DNA of 15,339 nt from Propionibacterium sp. (GTDB lineage: Bacteria; Actinomycetota; Actinomycetes; Propionibacteriales; Propionibacteriaceae): positions 1 to 15,339 of the forward strand of contig JAAYAO010000123.1 in NCBI GenBank assembly GCA_012719335.1. The letters are read 5' to 3'. Made by a program: the position numbers and the translations under genes. Below the pieces are notes generated by a model. It had not been told where the DNA came from. It saw only the letters and a list, made by a program, of their open reading frames with translations, and made no database searches. Each line of letters starts with the position of its first letter. Position 1 is the first letter of the stretch. This document shows, piece after piece, positions 1-6,349 of the stretch.

Positions 1-726
1 ACGCGTCCGGCCGGGACGGTGTCGGTGACCCCCGGGCCCTTCCTGTCGATGGGTGGCTCGATCAGGATCACCGTGCACGGCCGTGGCGCACACGGTTCGA
101 TGCCGCACCTGGCGATCGACCCGGTGGCGATCGCGGCCGGCATCATCACGAAAGTGCAGACCCTGGTATCGCGGGAGGTGGCGCCGGGGGAGTTCGCGGT
201 ACTCACCGTCGGCAAAGTGGCCGCCGGCAGCAAGGCGAACATCATCAGCGACCGGGCGGTGCTGGAGGTGAACTGGCGGGCCTACGACGAAGCGGTCGCG
301 GCCATCCTCACCGACGGCCTGCGCCGCATCGTGCGAGCCGAGTGCGCGGCGGCCGGCTGTGACATCGAGCCGGAGTTCGAGGTGCTCGACGACTACCCGT
401 TGACCAGCAACGACCCGGACGCGGCCGAGCGGGTGCGGGCCGCTTTCGCAGCCGCGTTCGGTGACCGACTGGGTGATTTCGGACGGCAAACCGCCTCGGA
501 GGATTTCAGCCACCTGCCGCAGGCGTTCGGCTGTCCCTATGTGTACTGGGGGTTGGGCGGCACCGACCCCGACGTGTACACCCGAGCCGAGGCCAACGGC
601 ACCGTGGCCACCCTGCCGGCCAACCACTCACCGTTCTTCGCCCCGGTGATCGACCCCACCCTCGGTGCCGGTATCGAGGCGATCGTGGTGGCCGCCCGGG
701 CCTGGTTGGGGCGCGCCGACACCTGA
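1..726 (+). CDS. M20-family amidohydrolase/metallopeptidase, C-terminal part (5' end outside window)
   Basis: The frame is open from the first base and ends at TGA 724-726, so the gene starts left of the window. The visible ~241 residues hold the inserted dimerisation domain, opening with GGSIRITVHGRGAHGSMPH, and the second half of the catalytic domain. A TASEDFSHLP segment matches the M20 metal-ligand region, and NHSPFFAP matches the conserved C-terminal His segment. In the family these enzymes use two metal ions, usually zinc, to hydrolyse N-acyl amino acids or similar amides in the cytoplasm. The HGRGAHGSMPH pattern favours subfamily M20D (hippurate hydrolase/IAA-amino acid hydrolase type). 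M20D proteins are usually near 400 residues, so about 40% is missing. The substrate cannot be told. A 215-base gap separates it from the next gene, so it is probably not part of that operon. Confidence 0.9.
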   Translation, partial: TRPAGTVSVTPGPFLSMGGSIRITVHGRGAHGSMPHLAIDPVAIAAGIITKVQTLVSREVAPGEFAVLTVGKVAAGSKANIISDRAVLEVNWRAYDEAVAAILTDGLRRIVRAECAAAGCDIEPEFEVLDDYPLTSNDPDAAERVRAAFAAAFGDRLGDFGRQTASEDFSHLPQAFGCPYVYWGLGGTDPDVYTRAEANGTVATLPANHSPFFAPVIDPTLGAGIEAIVVAARAWLGRADT

Positions 727-736
727 GCCGAGGGTC

Positions 737-756
737 GTCGGCAGGGGTCGGCAGGG
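737..756. repeat. 10-bp perfect tandem duplication downstream of the M20 gene
   Basis: GTCGGCAGGG occurs twice back to back (737-746 and 747-756), just after the amidohydrolase stop. A perfect 12-bp palindrome GGCGGATCCGCC lies further on at 795-806. Neither has a T-run, so neither is a convincing rho-independent terminator. No function is assigned. Confidence 0.5.
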
Positions 757-870
757 CGGCACGGTCGCGCACCGGCCCGGTTGCCGCGCACCTCGGCGGA
801 TCCGCCAGCAGCCGGGATCACTCGAAGGTGCCGAGCATCGACGTGCCGGTGAGAACGTGCCCCGGTGCGG

Positions 871-903
871 GCGGGTGATTCGGGGCGCTCACCCGCGTGG
901 GTG
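871..903 (+). promoter_or_regulatory. Overlapping inverted repeats upstream of the glycosyltransferase operon
   Basis: GCGGGTGA (871-878) and TCACCCGC (889-896) form perfect 8-bp arms around a 10-base loop. The right arm also starts a second possible hairpin, CACCC (890-894), GCGT, GGGTG (899-903), so the two stems are mutually exclusive. No T-tract follows. It could be a stem at the end of the M20 transcript, an operator or a leader structure. Only the symmetry is seen; the role is inferred. Confidence 0.4.
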
Positions 904-917
904 TGGTTCGCGGTGGC

Positions 918-933
918 CATTGAGCGTTCAATG
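918..933 (+). promoter_or_regulatory. Perfect inverted repeat just before the first glycosyltransferase start
   Basis: CATTGA (918-923) and TCAATG (928-933) flank GCGT, ending 8 bases before the ATG at 942. It is AT-richer than its surroundings and sits where a ribosome binding site would be expected; no clear Shine-Dalgarno is seen. A regulator operator or a small translation-controlling hairpin is possible. Confidence 0.4.
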
Positions 934-941
934 ATCGAGCT

Positions 942-2015
942 ATGTCCGATTCACTCAGGATCGCCTCGGTGCCAGCGGGGCACGTCTACGTCCGTCACCT
1001 CAGCGACCCCTGTCACGACGACGGGGTCATCCGGTTGCCCGACCCGCCGCCGGACAATCCGGCGATCGGGGCGCCCTGGTGGCCGGCGGTGATGCTGGAC
1101 GCCGACTGGATCGAGCGACATGCCGATGACTTCGATCTCTACCACCTGCACTTCGGCTTCGACGCGGTCGACCCGGACGAGTTGCAGCGCATCGTCGGGG
1201 CATTGCGGAAGCACCGCACGCCACTGGTGTACACGGTGCACGACCTGCGCAACCCCCGCCACGCGGCCCGGCGCGACCACGACGAGGCGCTGGACGTGCT
1301 GGTGCCCGCCGCGGACCGGCTGATCACCCCCACCCGGGGTGCGGCCGACGAGATCGGCCGGCGGTGGGGCGTCTCGGCCGAGGTCATTCCGCACCCCCAT
1401 GTGGTGGAGCCGGACGACTTGGCGCGCCCGCGCGAGCACCGGGAGCGTCCGGTGGTGGGCATTCACCTCAAGAGCCTTCGGGCCAATATGGATGCGGTAC
1501 CGGTGCTGGAGGTACTCGCGGCCGAAACCGCGGGCCGGGATGTCGACCTGGTGATCGACATCCACACCGACGCGGTCACCCCCGGCTCGTCCAGCCACGA
1601 TGCGACGGTCGCGACCCTGCTCGACGAACTGTCGGTGCGCCCCGGGGTCGAGGTGCGGGTGCACGACTACTTCAGCGACGAGCAACTGTGGAACTACCTG
1701 ATCGGTCTCGACCTGTCGGTGTTGCCCTACCGTTTCGGCACCCACTCGGGGTGGTTGGAGGCCTGCCACGACCTCGGCACCCGGGTGCTCGCACCGCACG
1801 TCGGCTACTACCACGACCAGCACGAGGACGTCCTGGGCTACCGGTTCGCCGCCGACGGCACCCCCGACGCGTCCGACATCGGGGCCGCGCTGGATCAGCT
1901 CGGCGAACCGACCCCGTGGCGTGCCGGACGCGATGAACGGCTGGCCCAACGCCGCGAGATCGCCGCGGCACATCGACGGATCTACCTGGAGGCGCTGGCG
2001 GGGCACCGACCATGA
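942..2015 (+). CDS. GT-B glycosyltransferase, GT4-like, first gene of a four-glycosyltransferase operon
   Basis: This 357-residue protein has the two-lobed layout of GT-B glycosyltransferases, which transfer a sugar from a nucleotide donor. The N-terminal lobe shows YHLHFGF (67-73), VYTVHDLRNPRH (about 97-108) and the linker signature PTRGAADEIG followed by VIPHPHV (near 148-154). The C-terminal lobe has THSGWLEACHDLGTRVLAP (near 267-285), at the position of the usual E-G-F-G-x-x-x-x-E-A-x-x-x-G-x-P-V donor loop. The first Glu of the usual E-x7-E is not conserved there. No signal peptide or membrane segment is seen, so it should be cytosolic. Its stop overlaps the next start by 4 bases (ATGA, 2012-2015). 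Acceptor and donor sugars are unknown. ATG 942 is chosen because the product begins at a typical first beta-strand; no strong Shine-Dalgarno supports it. Confidence 0.75.
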   Translation: MSDSLRIASVPAGHVYVRHLSDPCHDDGVIRLPDPPPDNPAIGAPWWPAVMLDADWIERHADDFDLYHLHFGFDAVDPDELQRIVGALRKHRTPLVYTVHDLRNPRHAARRDHDEALDVLVPAADRLITPTRGAADEIGRRWGVSAEVIPHPHVVEPDDLARPREHRERPVVGIHLKSLRANMDAVPVLEVLAAETAGRDVDLVIDIHTDAVTPGSSSHDATVATLLDELSVRPGVEVRVHDYFSDEQLWNYLIGLDLSVLPYRFGTHSGWLEACHDLGTRVLAPHVGYYHDQHEDVLGYRFAADGTPDASDIGAALDQLGEPTPWRAGRDERLAQRREIAAAHRRIYLEALAGHRP

Positions 2016-3076
2016 AGGTGGTGCTGCTGGCCCACAGCCGGTTCCCGGTGCGCGCCCCGTTCGCCGGTGGCCTGGAGTCGTTCACCTGGCACCTCACCCG
2101 CGAACTGCGGGCCCACGGCATCGAGGTGGTGCTGATGGCCGGCCCGGGCAGCGACACCACCCTGGGAGCTGAGGAACTACCGGTACATGCTCCGCAGTTG
2201 AGCGATCTGGCGCGGGCCGATGTATCCATGCCGCCCGGTTTCCAGGTGCACGAAACGATGGCCTACCTGCACGCGATGCGGGTGCTGGCCGGCCGGGACG
2301 ACATCGACCTGATCCACAACAACTCGCTGCACTACCTGCCGATTTCGCTGGCCGAGACCGTGGCCCAACCGGTGCTCACCACCCTGCACAGCCCACCGAC
2401 CCCGTGGCTGGAACCCGCCCTGGCCCTCAACCCCCGGGCGGCCACCGTCGCGGTCAGCCGGTCGGTCGCCCGGATGTGGCACCACGTCACCGACGCGAAG
2501 GTGATTCCCAACGGCATCGACCTGCGGGCCTGGCCGATCGGGGACGGCGGCAGCGACCTGGTCTGGGTGGGACGCATCGTGCCGGAGAAGGCGCCCCATC
2601 TGGCGGCCGCGGTGGCCCACGCCACCGGACGGGCCCTCAGCTTCATCGGCCCGGTGCACGACCGGGACTATTTCGACCGGCACCTGGCACCCCACCTGGA
2701 CGACCGGGTCCGGTACATCGGGCACCTGGCCCCCGGCGACCTGCAGGCGCGGCTGGCCGGTAGCGCGGCCTGCCTGGTCACCCCGGCCTGGGACGAGCCC
2801 TACGGGCTGGTGGCCGCCGAGTCGATGGCCTGTGGCACCCCGGTGCTGGCGGTCGGTCGCGGCGGGCTGCCCGAACTCGTCCGGCCACCCGGCGGCTGCG
2901 CGGTGGCCCCGGCCGAGGACGATGAGGGCACGGTGCACCGACTGGTCGAGGCACTGCCCCGGGTGCTCGCACTCGATCGGCGAGCGGTACGCCGCCACGC
3001 CGAAAAACACTGCTCGCTCGCGGTGATGACCGAACGGTACGTGGCCCATTACGAACAGTTGGTCGCCGGCCGATGA
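2012..3076 (+). CDS. Glycosyltransferase family 4 (GT-B, retaining)
   Basis: A 354-residue protein with clear GT4 signatures. The N-terminus MKVVLLAHSRFPVRAPFAGGLES holds the glycine-rich acceptor-side loop. HSPPTPWLEP, AVSRSVA and the linker VIPNGID (about 164-170) follow, then LVWVGRIVPEKAP (near 183-195), where the second Rossmann lobe begins. DEPYGLVAAESMACGTPVLA (261-280) contains the retaining-enzyme E-x7-E pair (E262 and E270). Family members use UDP-, GDP- or ADP-sugars to build glycans, glycolipids or small-molecule glycosides. It is fused by ATGA overlaps to both neighbours, so it should be co-translated with them. No secretion signal is present. The specific sugar and acceptor cannot be predicted. 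Confidence 0.9.
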   Translation: MKVVLLAHSRFPVRAPFAGGLESFTWHLTRELRAHGIEVVLMAGPGSDTTLGAEELPVHAPQLSDLARADVSMPPGFQVHETMAYLHAMRVLAGRDDIDLIHNNSLHYLPISLAETVAQPVLTTLHSPPTPWLEPALALNPRAATVAVSRSVARMWHHVTDAKVIPNGIDLRAWPIGDGGSDLVWVGRIVPEKAPHLAAAVAHATGRALSFIGPVHDRDYFDRHLAPHLDDRVRYIGHLAPGDLQARLAGSAACLVTPAWDEPYGLVAAESMACGTPVLAVGRGGLPELVRPPGGCAVAPAEDDEGTVHRLVEALPRVLALDRRAVRRHAEKHCSLAVMTERYVAHYEQLVAGR

Positions 3077-4095
3077 TCGGGTACTACGTGCACCATCACG
3101 GCCTGGGGCACCGCACCCGGGCGGTGCGGATCGCCCGACGGTTGGGCACTGCGGTGGTCGGCTTCGGGTCGCTACCGCGTCCGGACAGGTGGCCGGGGCA
3201 GTGGTGTGAACTGCCCGCCGACACCACCGACGATCCGCTGGATGCCACCGCCGGTGGGGTGTTGCACTGAGCGCCGCTGGACCATCCCGGGCACCGGCGA
3301 CGACTGGCCGCGATCGCCGCCCGACTGGCCGACGATGTGCGGGTACTGGTGGTGGACACCTCGGCGGAGGTGGCGCTGCTGGGCCGGCTGCTCGGGGTGC
3401 GGACAGTGCTGGCCGCGATGCGCGGCGACCGCGGCGATCGCACCCACCGGGCCGCCTACGACGCCGCCACGATATTGCTCGCCCCGTGGAGCGAGCGCAC
3501 CGCCGATGACGACTGGCCGGCGGCTTGGCGGACCAAGACCGTGTTCACCGGCGCGATCTCCCGCTTCGACGACCACACCGCCACCGACCCGGACGACCGG
3601 GGCGGCCGCGCCGGCCGACGGGTGTTGGCGTTGTGGGGTGCCGGTGGCCGGGAGGTGGGCCACGACGACATCGCGGCCGCCGAGGCCGCCACCCCCGAAT
3701 GGGAATGGGTGGTGCGCAGCCCGCACCGACCGTCCCCGGATCTGTGGCGCGAGCTGTCCGAGGCCGAGGTGGTGGTTACCCACGCCGGTCAGAACATGGT
3801 CGCCGAGGTGGCCGCGGCCCGCCGTCCCGCGGTGGTGGTGGCCCAACCCCGTCCCTTCGACGAGCAACTCGGCACGGTGCGGGCGCTTCGCCGGGTGTCG
3901 GCCTGTGTCGCTCTGGATCGCTGGCCCGACCCGGACGAGTGGCCCGGCCTGCTCGACCGGGCGCGGTCGATGGGCGGTCACCGCTGGGAGGTGTGGCACG
4001 ACGGGGACGGGGCGCAGCGCGCCGCCGCGGCGATCGAAGCCCTGCACGCCGAGGCACTGCATTCCGAAACCCTGCACGCCGAGGCCCGACCATGA
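3073..4095 (+). pseudogene. MurG/GT28-like glycosyltransferase with an in-frame TGA
   Basis: One continuous frame runs from ATG 3073 to TGA 4093-4095, except for a TGA at 3268-3270 (codon 66, context LH-stop-APLDHPGH). Without it the product would be 340 residues. The N-terminus YYVHHHGLGHRTR is the HGxGHxxR loop of MurG/UGT-like GT-B enzymes. Near the C-terminus, THAGQNMVAEVAAARRPAVVVAQPRPFDEQ matches the donor-binding HxGxxxxxE...P...EQ pattern. Both boundary overlaps (ATGA at 3073-3076 and 4092-4095) are intact and the frame downstream is undamaged, which suggests a very recent nonsense change, a base-call error or readthrough. From memory of this family a Trp is usual at this point, so TGG to TGA would explain it. 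A GTG at 3337 could at most give a fragment lacking the first lobe. Confidence 0.7.
4039..4083 (+). repeat. Three 15-bp tandem units at the 3' end of the MurG-like gene
   Basis: Three consecutive 15-base units (4039-4053, 4054-4068, 4069-4083) encode LHAEA, LHSET and LHAEA in the C-terminal tail. Units one and three share 13 of 15 bases; the middle one has drifted. The repeats keep the frame and add a short probably helical tail just before the next start codon. This looks like a slippage-made expansion with no evident catalytic role. Confidence 0.7.
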
Positions 4096-4940
4096 CCCCG
4101 CGGACGCCGATGGTGATCACCTGTGTGCGGGGCCGGCACGAACATCTGCGCCGGCAACGCCGCTGGCTGGCCGCAACCTCGCCGCGACCGATCGCCCACG
4201 TGGTGGTCAACATGGGCGACCCCGCCTTGCCCGGGGTGCTCGCGGCGGACGATCCCGGCTGCCGCACGCTGGTGGTGGACGTGCCGGGCGACCCGATGCG
4301 GCTGTCGGCGGCCCGCAATGCCGGCGTCGCCGCCGCGATCGAGGCCGGTGCCGATGAGGTGGTGTTGCTGGATGTCGACTGTCTGCCGACCACCGGCCTG
4401 ATCGCGGAGCACTGCGAGTCGCTGGTCGGGTTGGGGACGGCACCGTCGGTGGTCTGTGGGCGGGTGCGGTATCTGCCCGAGGGGCTGAGCGAAGCCGATC
4501 ACCGTCCCGAGCACCTGTGGGCGGTCACCGACGACCATCGGTTGCGGGTGGTGCCGGCCGGCGCCGAGCTGGTGGCCGGCGACCCGCGCATGCTGTGGTC
4601 GCTCAACATCGCGCTGCGGGTGAGTGATTGGTCGACCATCGGCGGTTTCGACGAGGGCTATGTCGGCTACGGCGCCGAGGACACCGACTTCGGGCAACGC
4701 CTGCACGCCGCCGGGGGCACGATGTGGTGGAGCGGACGGGCGACCGCCTTTCACCAGTACCACCCGGTCAGCAACCCACCGGTCGAACATGCCGCGTCCA
4801 TTGCCCGCAACGCCAACCTGTTCCGCCGGCGATGGGGATTCGAGCCGATGGAGGGGTGGCTGCGTGATCTGGCTGACCTCGGGATGCTGCGGCGGGCCGC
4901 CGACGGCGACTGGACGGTGACCGGATCGGCCCCGGCGTAA
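4092..4940 (+). CDS. GT2-type glycosyltransferase with a GT7C (galactosyltransferase-like) C-terminal segment
   Basis: A 282-residue GT-A protein. The start TPMVITCVRGRHEHLRRQ is typical of the first strand and helix of GT2 enzymes. ARNAGVAAAIEAGADEVVLLDVDCLPT contains the metal/nucleotide-binding DxD as DVD (residues 94-96). GGFDEGYVGYGAEDTDF (about 184-200) is the conserved ED-containing segment of the galactosyltransferase C-terminal family, with the catalytic-base candidate in the ED pair. No transmembrane segment is present, so it should act in the cytosol. Its ATG overlaps the upstream stop (ATGA), making it the fourth and last gene of the operon. Because the frame upstream of 4092 is also open, longer starts are possible, but the overlap and the domain start make 4092 the best choice. 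Donor and acceptor are unknown. Confidence 0.88.
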   Translation: MTPRTPMVITCVRGRHEHLRRQRRWLAATSPRPIAHVVVNMGDPALPGVLAADDPGCRTLVVDVPGDPMRLSAARNAGVAAAIEAGADEVVLLDVDCLPTTGLIAEHCESLVGLGTAPSVVCGRVRYLPEGLSEADHRPEHLWAVTDDHRLRVVPAGAELVAGDPRMLWSLNIALRVSDWSTIGGFDEGYVGYGAEDTDFGQRLHAAGGTMWWSGRATAFHQYHPVSNPPVEHAASIARNANLFRRRWGFEPMEGWLRDLADLGMLRRAADGDWTVTGSAPA

Positions 4941-4987
4941 CCCGGCGACGGCGCGTTCCGGACGGGCCTCTCGCAGACGGGCCGGGT
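4940..4987. terminator. Weak inverted repeat between convergent genes
   Basis: ACCCGGC (4940-4946) and GCCGGGT (4981-4987) are perfect 7-bp arms spanning the whole space between the stop codons of the glycosyltransferase operon and the convergent CDP-alcohol phosphatidyltransferase gene. Two direct copies of GACGGGCC (4961-4968, 4976-4983) lie inside. The loop is long and there is no T-run, so a bidirectional terminator is only a weak suggestion. Confidence 0.25.
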
Positions 4988-5592
4988 CAGGGTGTCGGGT
5001 CGAGTTCGGCCCGGCCGGAACCGCGCAGCGCCCGGGCGGCCTGGCCGATGTACAGGGCCCCGGCCGTCCAGTACAACACCGCGCCGGCGACGGCGAGCAC
5101 CCAACCGACGGTGCTGAACACGGGCAGGTCGAACTCGGCCGAATGCCCGATCAACAGCACCGGGAAAGCCAGCAGCAGCGCGAAGGTCGCGGCCTTGCCG
5201 AAGTAGTTGACCCGCACCGGGCGGTGATCACCGCGGCGGGTCGCCAGCAACAACACGAACAGCACCACGTCCCGCAACACCAGGATCACCAGGAACCACC
5301 ACGGCACGATGTCGCGCACCGTCAGCGCGATCAGGGCGGTCACGATGTAGAGCCGGTCGGCGATCGGGTCGAGTTTGGCCCCCAGTTCGGTGCGTTGGTT
5401 CAGCGAACGGGCCAGGAAGCCGTCCAGCCAATCGGTGGCCCCGAACACCGCGAGCAGAATCACCGCGGCGATGTCGTGTTCGAGAACGATCAGCGCGCCG
5501 AACACCAACACCGACAACAACCGCAGAAACGACAGGACGTTGGGGATGGTCCAGGTGCGGTCGGTGTCCCACTGGGGTTCTGCTGGCGCCAC
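4987..5592 (-). CDS. CDP-alcohol phosphatidyltransferase (phosphatidylglycerophosphate synthase-like)
   Basis: This integral membrane enzyme would transfer a phosphatidyl group from CDP-diacylglycerol to an alcohol such as glycerol-3-phosphate or inositol phosphate. The diagnostic motif D-x2-D-G-x2-A-R-x8-G-x3-D-x3-D is complete, from the first Asp of TDWLDGFLAR (about residue 54) to the last Asp of KLDPIAD. Several hydrophobic stretches such as AAVILLAVFGA, VLFVLLLA and FALLLAFPVLLIG give about five or six membrane helices. The length of about 201 residues is normal. Start: GTG at 5592 lies 8 bases from GGGAGGG (5607-5601); a GTG two codons earlier (5598) is only 2 bases from it and less likely. 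The open frame continues further upstream to 5754 but there encodes repeat sequence, not protein. PgsA is the best guess, but actinobacteria carry several paralogues, so no symbol is given. Confidence 0.88.
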   Translation of the reverse strand: MAPAEPQWDTDRTWTIPNVLSFLRLLSVLVFGALIVLEHDIAAVILLAVFGATDWLDGFLARSLNQRTELGAKLDPIADRLYIVTALIALTVRDIVPWWFLVILVLRDVVLFVLLLATRRGDHRPVRVNYFGKAATFALLLAFPVLLIGHSAEFDLPVFSTVGWVLAVAGAVLYWTAGALYIGQAARALRGSGRAELDPTP

Positions 5593-5692
5593 GCTCACGT
5601 CCCTCCCGGCAGTGCTGGGCCCCGCCAGCTTAGTGGCCGGACGGCCGGGGGACGTGGAGCAACGCGCAGCCCGTCGCCGCGACTCTGCGGCA

Positions 5693-5757
5693 CCGACGTA
5701 TCCGGCTGGTTTCGACAGGCTCAACCGACGCCCGGCTGGTTGGGCCGGGCTCACCCG
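5693..5757. repeat. Degenerate ~30-bp tandem repeat containing a TTTCGACAGGCTCAACC element
   Basis: Two adjacent copies run from CCGACGTATCCGGCTGGTT (5693) and CCGACGCCCGGCTGGTT (5725), each followed by a core: GGTTTCGACAGGCTCAACC in the first and a diverged GGTTGGGCCGGGCTCACCC in the second. The 21-base cores (5707-5727, 5737-5757) match at 16 positions. The first core resembles a short repeat I remember as scattered through intergenic spaces of many actinobacterial genomes, where it is often mistranslated as peptides such as LSLSKP. It sits in the gap between two minus-strand genes. No function is known to me. Confidence 0.6.
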
Positions 5758-5769
5758 GCGTCGGAGGGG

Positions 5770-6222
5770 TCAGGCGACGGTTTCGGCCAGCAGGTTCAGC
5801 GATTGCTCCAGGGCCTCGGCCGGGATCACCGGCATCTTCATCGGCAGCCCCTCGATCGGGGTCATGTTCTGCCAGTCGTAGGTGAGGGTGACCTCGGTGG
5901 AGTCGGGGCCCCGGGCGTCCAGGGTGTACACCCAGGTGTGTCCCGACGGCTCCTTGCCCTGCAGGGCCGGTGCCCAGCCGACCACCTTGTTCGGCACATA
6001 GGCCGTCACGTGGTTCTCCATCTGGTAATCGCCCAGGGCATCGGCGTGCATGTTCATCCGGAACACATCACCCACGGCCTGGATCCGTTGGCTGCGGTCG
6101 TCGGACTGCACCATCGACGAACCATCGAACTCGCGGTGCCGCTGCGGCAACGTGAGCACGTCGAAAATGGCATCGGCCGAGGCGTTGATCACGCGGGACA
6201 CGGACAGACTCTGTTCGCTCAT
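5770..6222 (-). CDS. SRPBCC-fold (polyketide cyclase/START-like) protein
   Basis: This is a 150-residue protein of usual single-domain SRPBCC length. It begins SLSVSRVINASADAIFDVLTLPQRHREFDGS, the typical first strand and helix pair of the helix-grip fold, and ends with a long helix (IPAEALEQSLNLLAETV) that would close the hydrophobic cavity. HTWVYTLDARGPDSTEVTLTYDW supplies the central antiparallel strands. Such proteins bind lipids or hydrophobic metabolites, or act as cyclases or hydrolases; nothing here identifies the ligand. No signal peptide is seen. An AGGAT stretch about 7 bases before ATG 6222 can serve as ribosome binding site. It lies upstream of the CDP-alcohol phosphatidyltransferase on the same strand, but 177 bases of repeat-bearing sequence separate them, so co-transcription is uncertain. 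Confidence 0.82.
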   Translation of the reverse strand: MSEQSLSVSRVINASADAIFDVLTLPQRHREFDGSSMVQSDDRSQRIQAVGDVFRMNMHADALGDYQMENHVTAYVPNKVVGWAPALQGKEPSGHTWVYTLDARGPDSTEVTLTYDWQNMTPIEGLPMKMPVIPAEALEQSLNLLAETVA

Positions 6223-6316
6223 GTCGACAATCCTGCCGGTTGGGGCGGCCGAAAACCAGGGTCACCCCACTATCGGGACGCAACGACCGTCGGCGAGCAC
6301 GCCCACCCGGAACCTT

Positions 6317-6344
6317 CTGACACAGCTGCGTACCGGCCTAGGGT
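6317..6344 (+). promoter_or_regulatory. Sigma-70-type promoter, probably giving a leaderless mRNA
   Basis: CTGACA (6317-6322; five of six matches to TTGACA) is followed by a 16-base spacer and TAGGGT (6339-6344), a common actinobacterial form of the -10 box. The expected transcription start, 6-7 bases downstream, falls on the A of ATG 6350. Part of the -10 (AGGGTGA) could also act as Shine-Dalgarno if transcription began further upstream. Confidence 0.5.
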
Positions 6345-6349
6345 GAAAC

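Noticed and set aside
951..2006. 351-codon open frame on the minus strand
   Set aside because: It mirrors the first glycosyltransferase gene and reads as Val/Gly/Arg-rich sequence without motifs.
3268..3270. Selenocysteine at the in-frame TGA
   Set aside because: A glycosyltransferase has no known need for selenocysteine here, no obvious hairpin was found just downstream, and a Trp-to-stop change is simpler.
5593..5754. N-terminal extension of the CDP-alcohol phosphatidyltransferase
   Set aside because: The translated extension is repeat-derived (LSLSKP-like), and a GGGAGGG ribosome binding site sits just before the GTG starts at 5598/5592.
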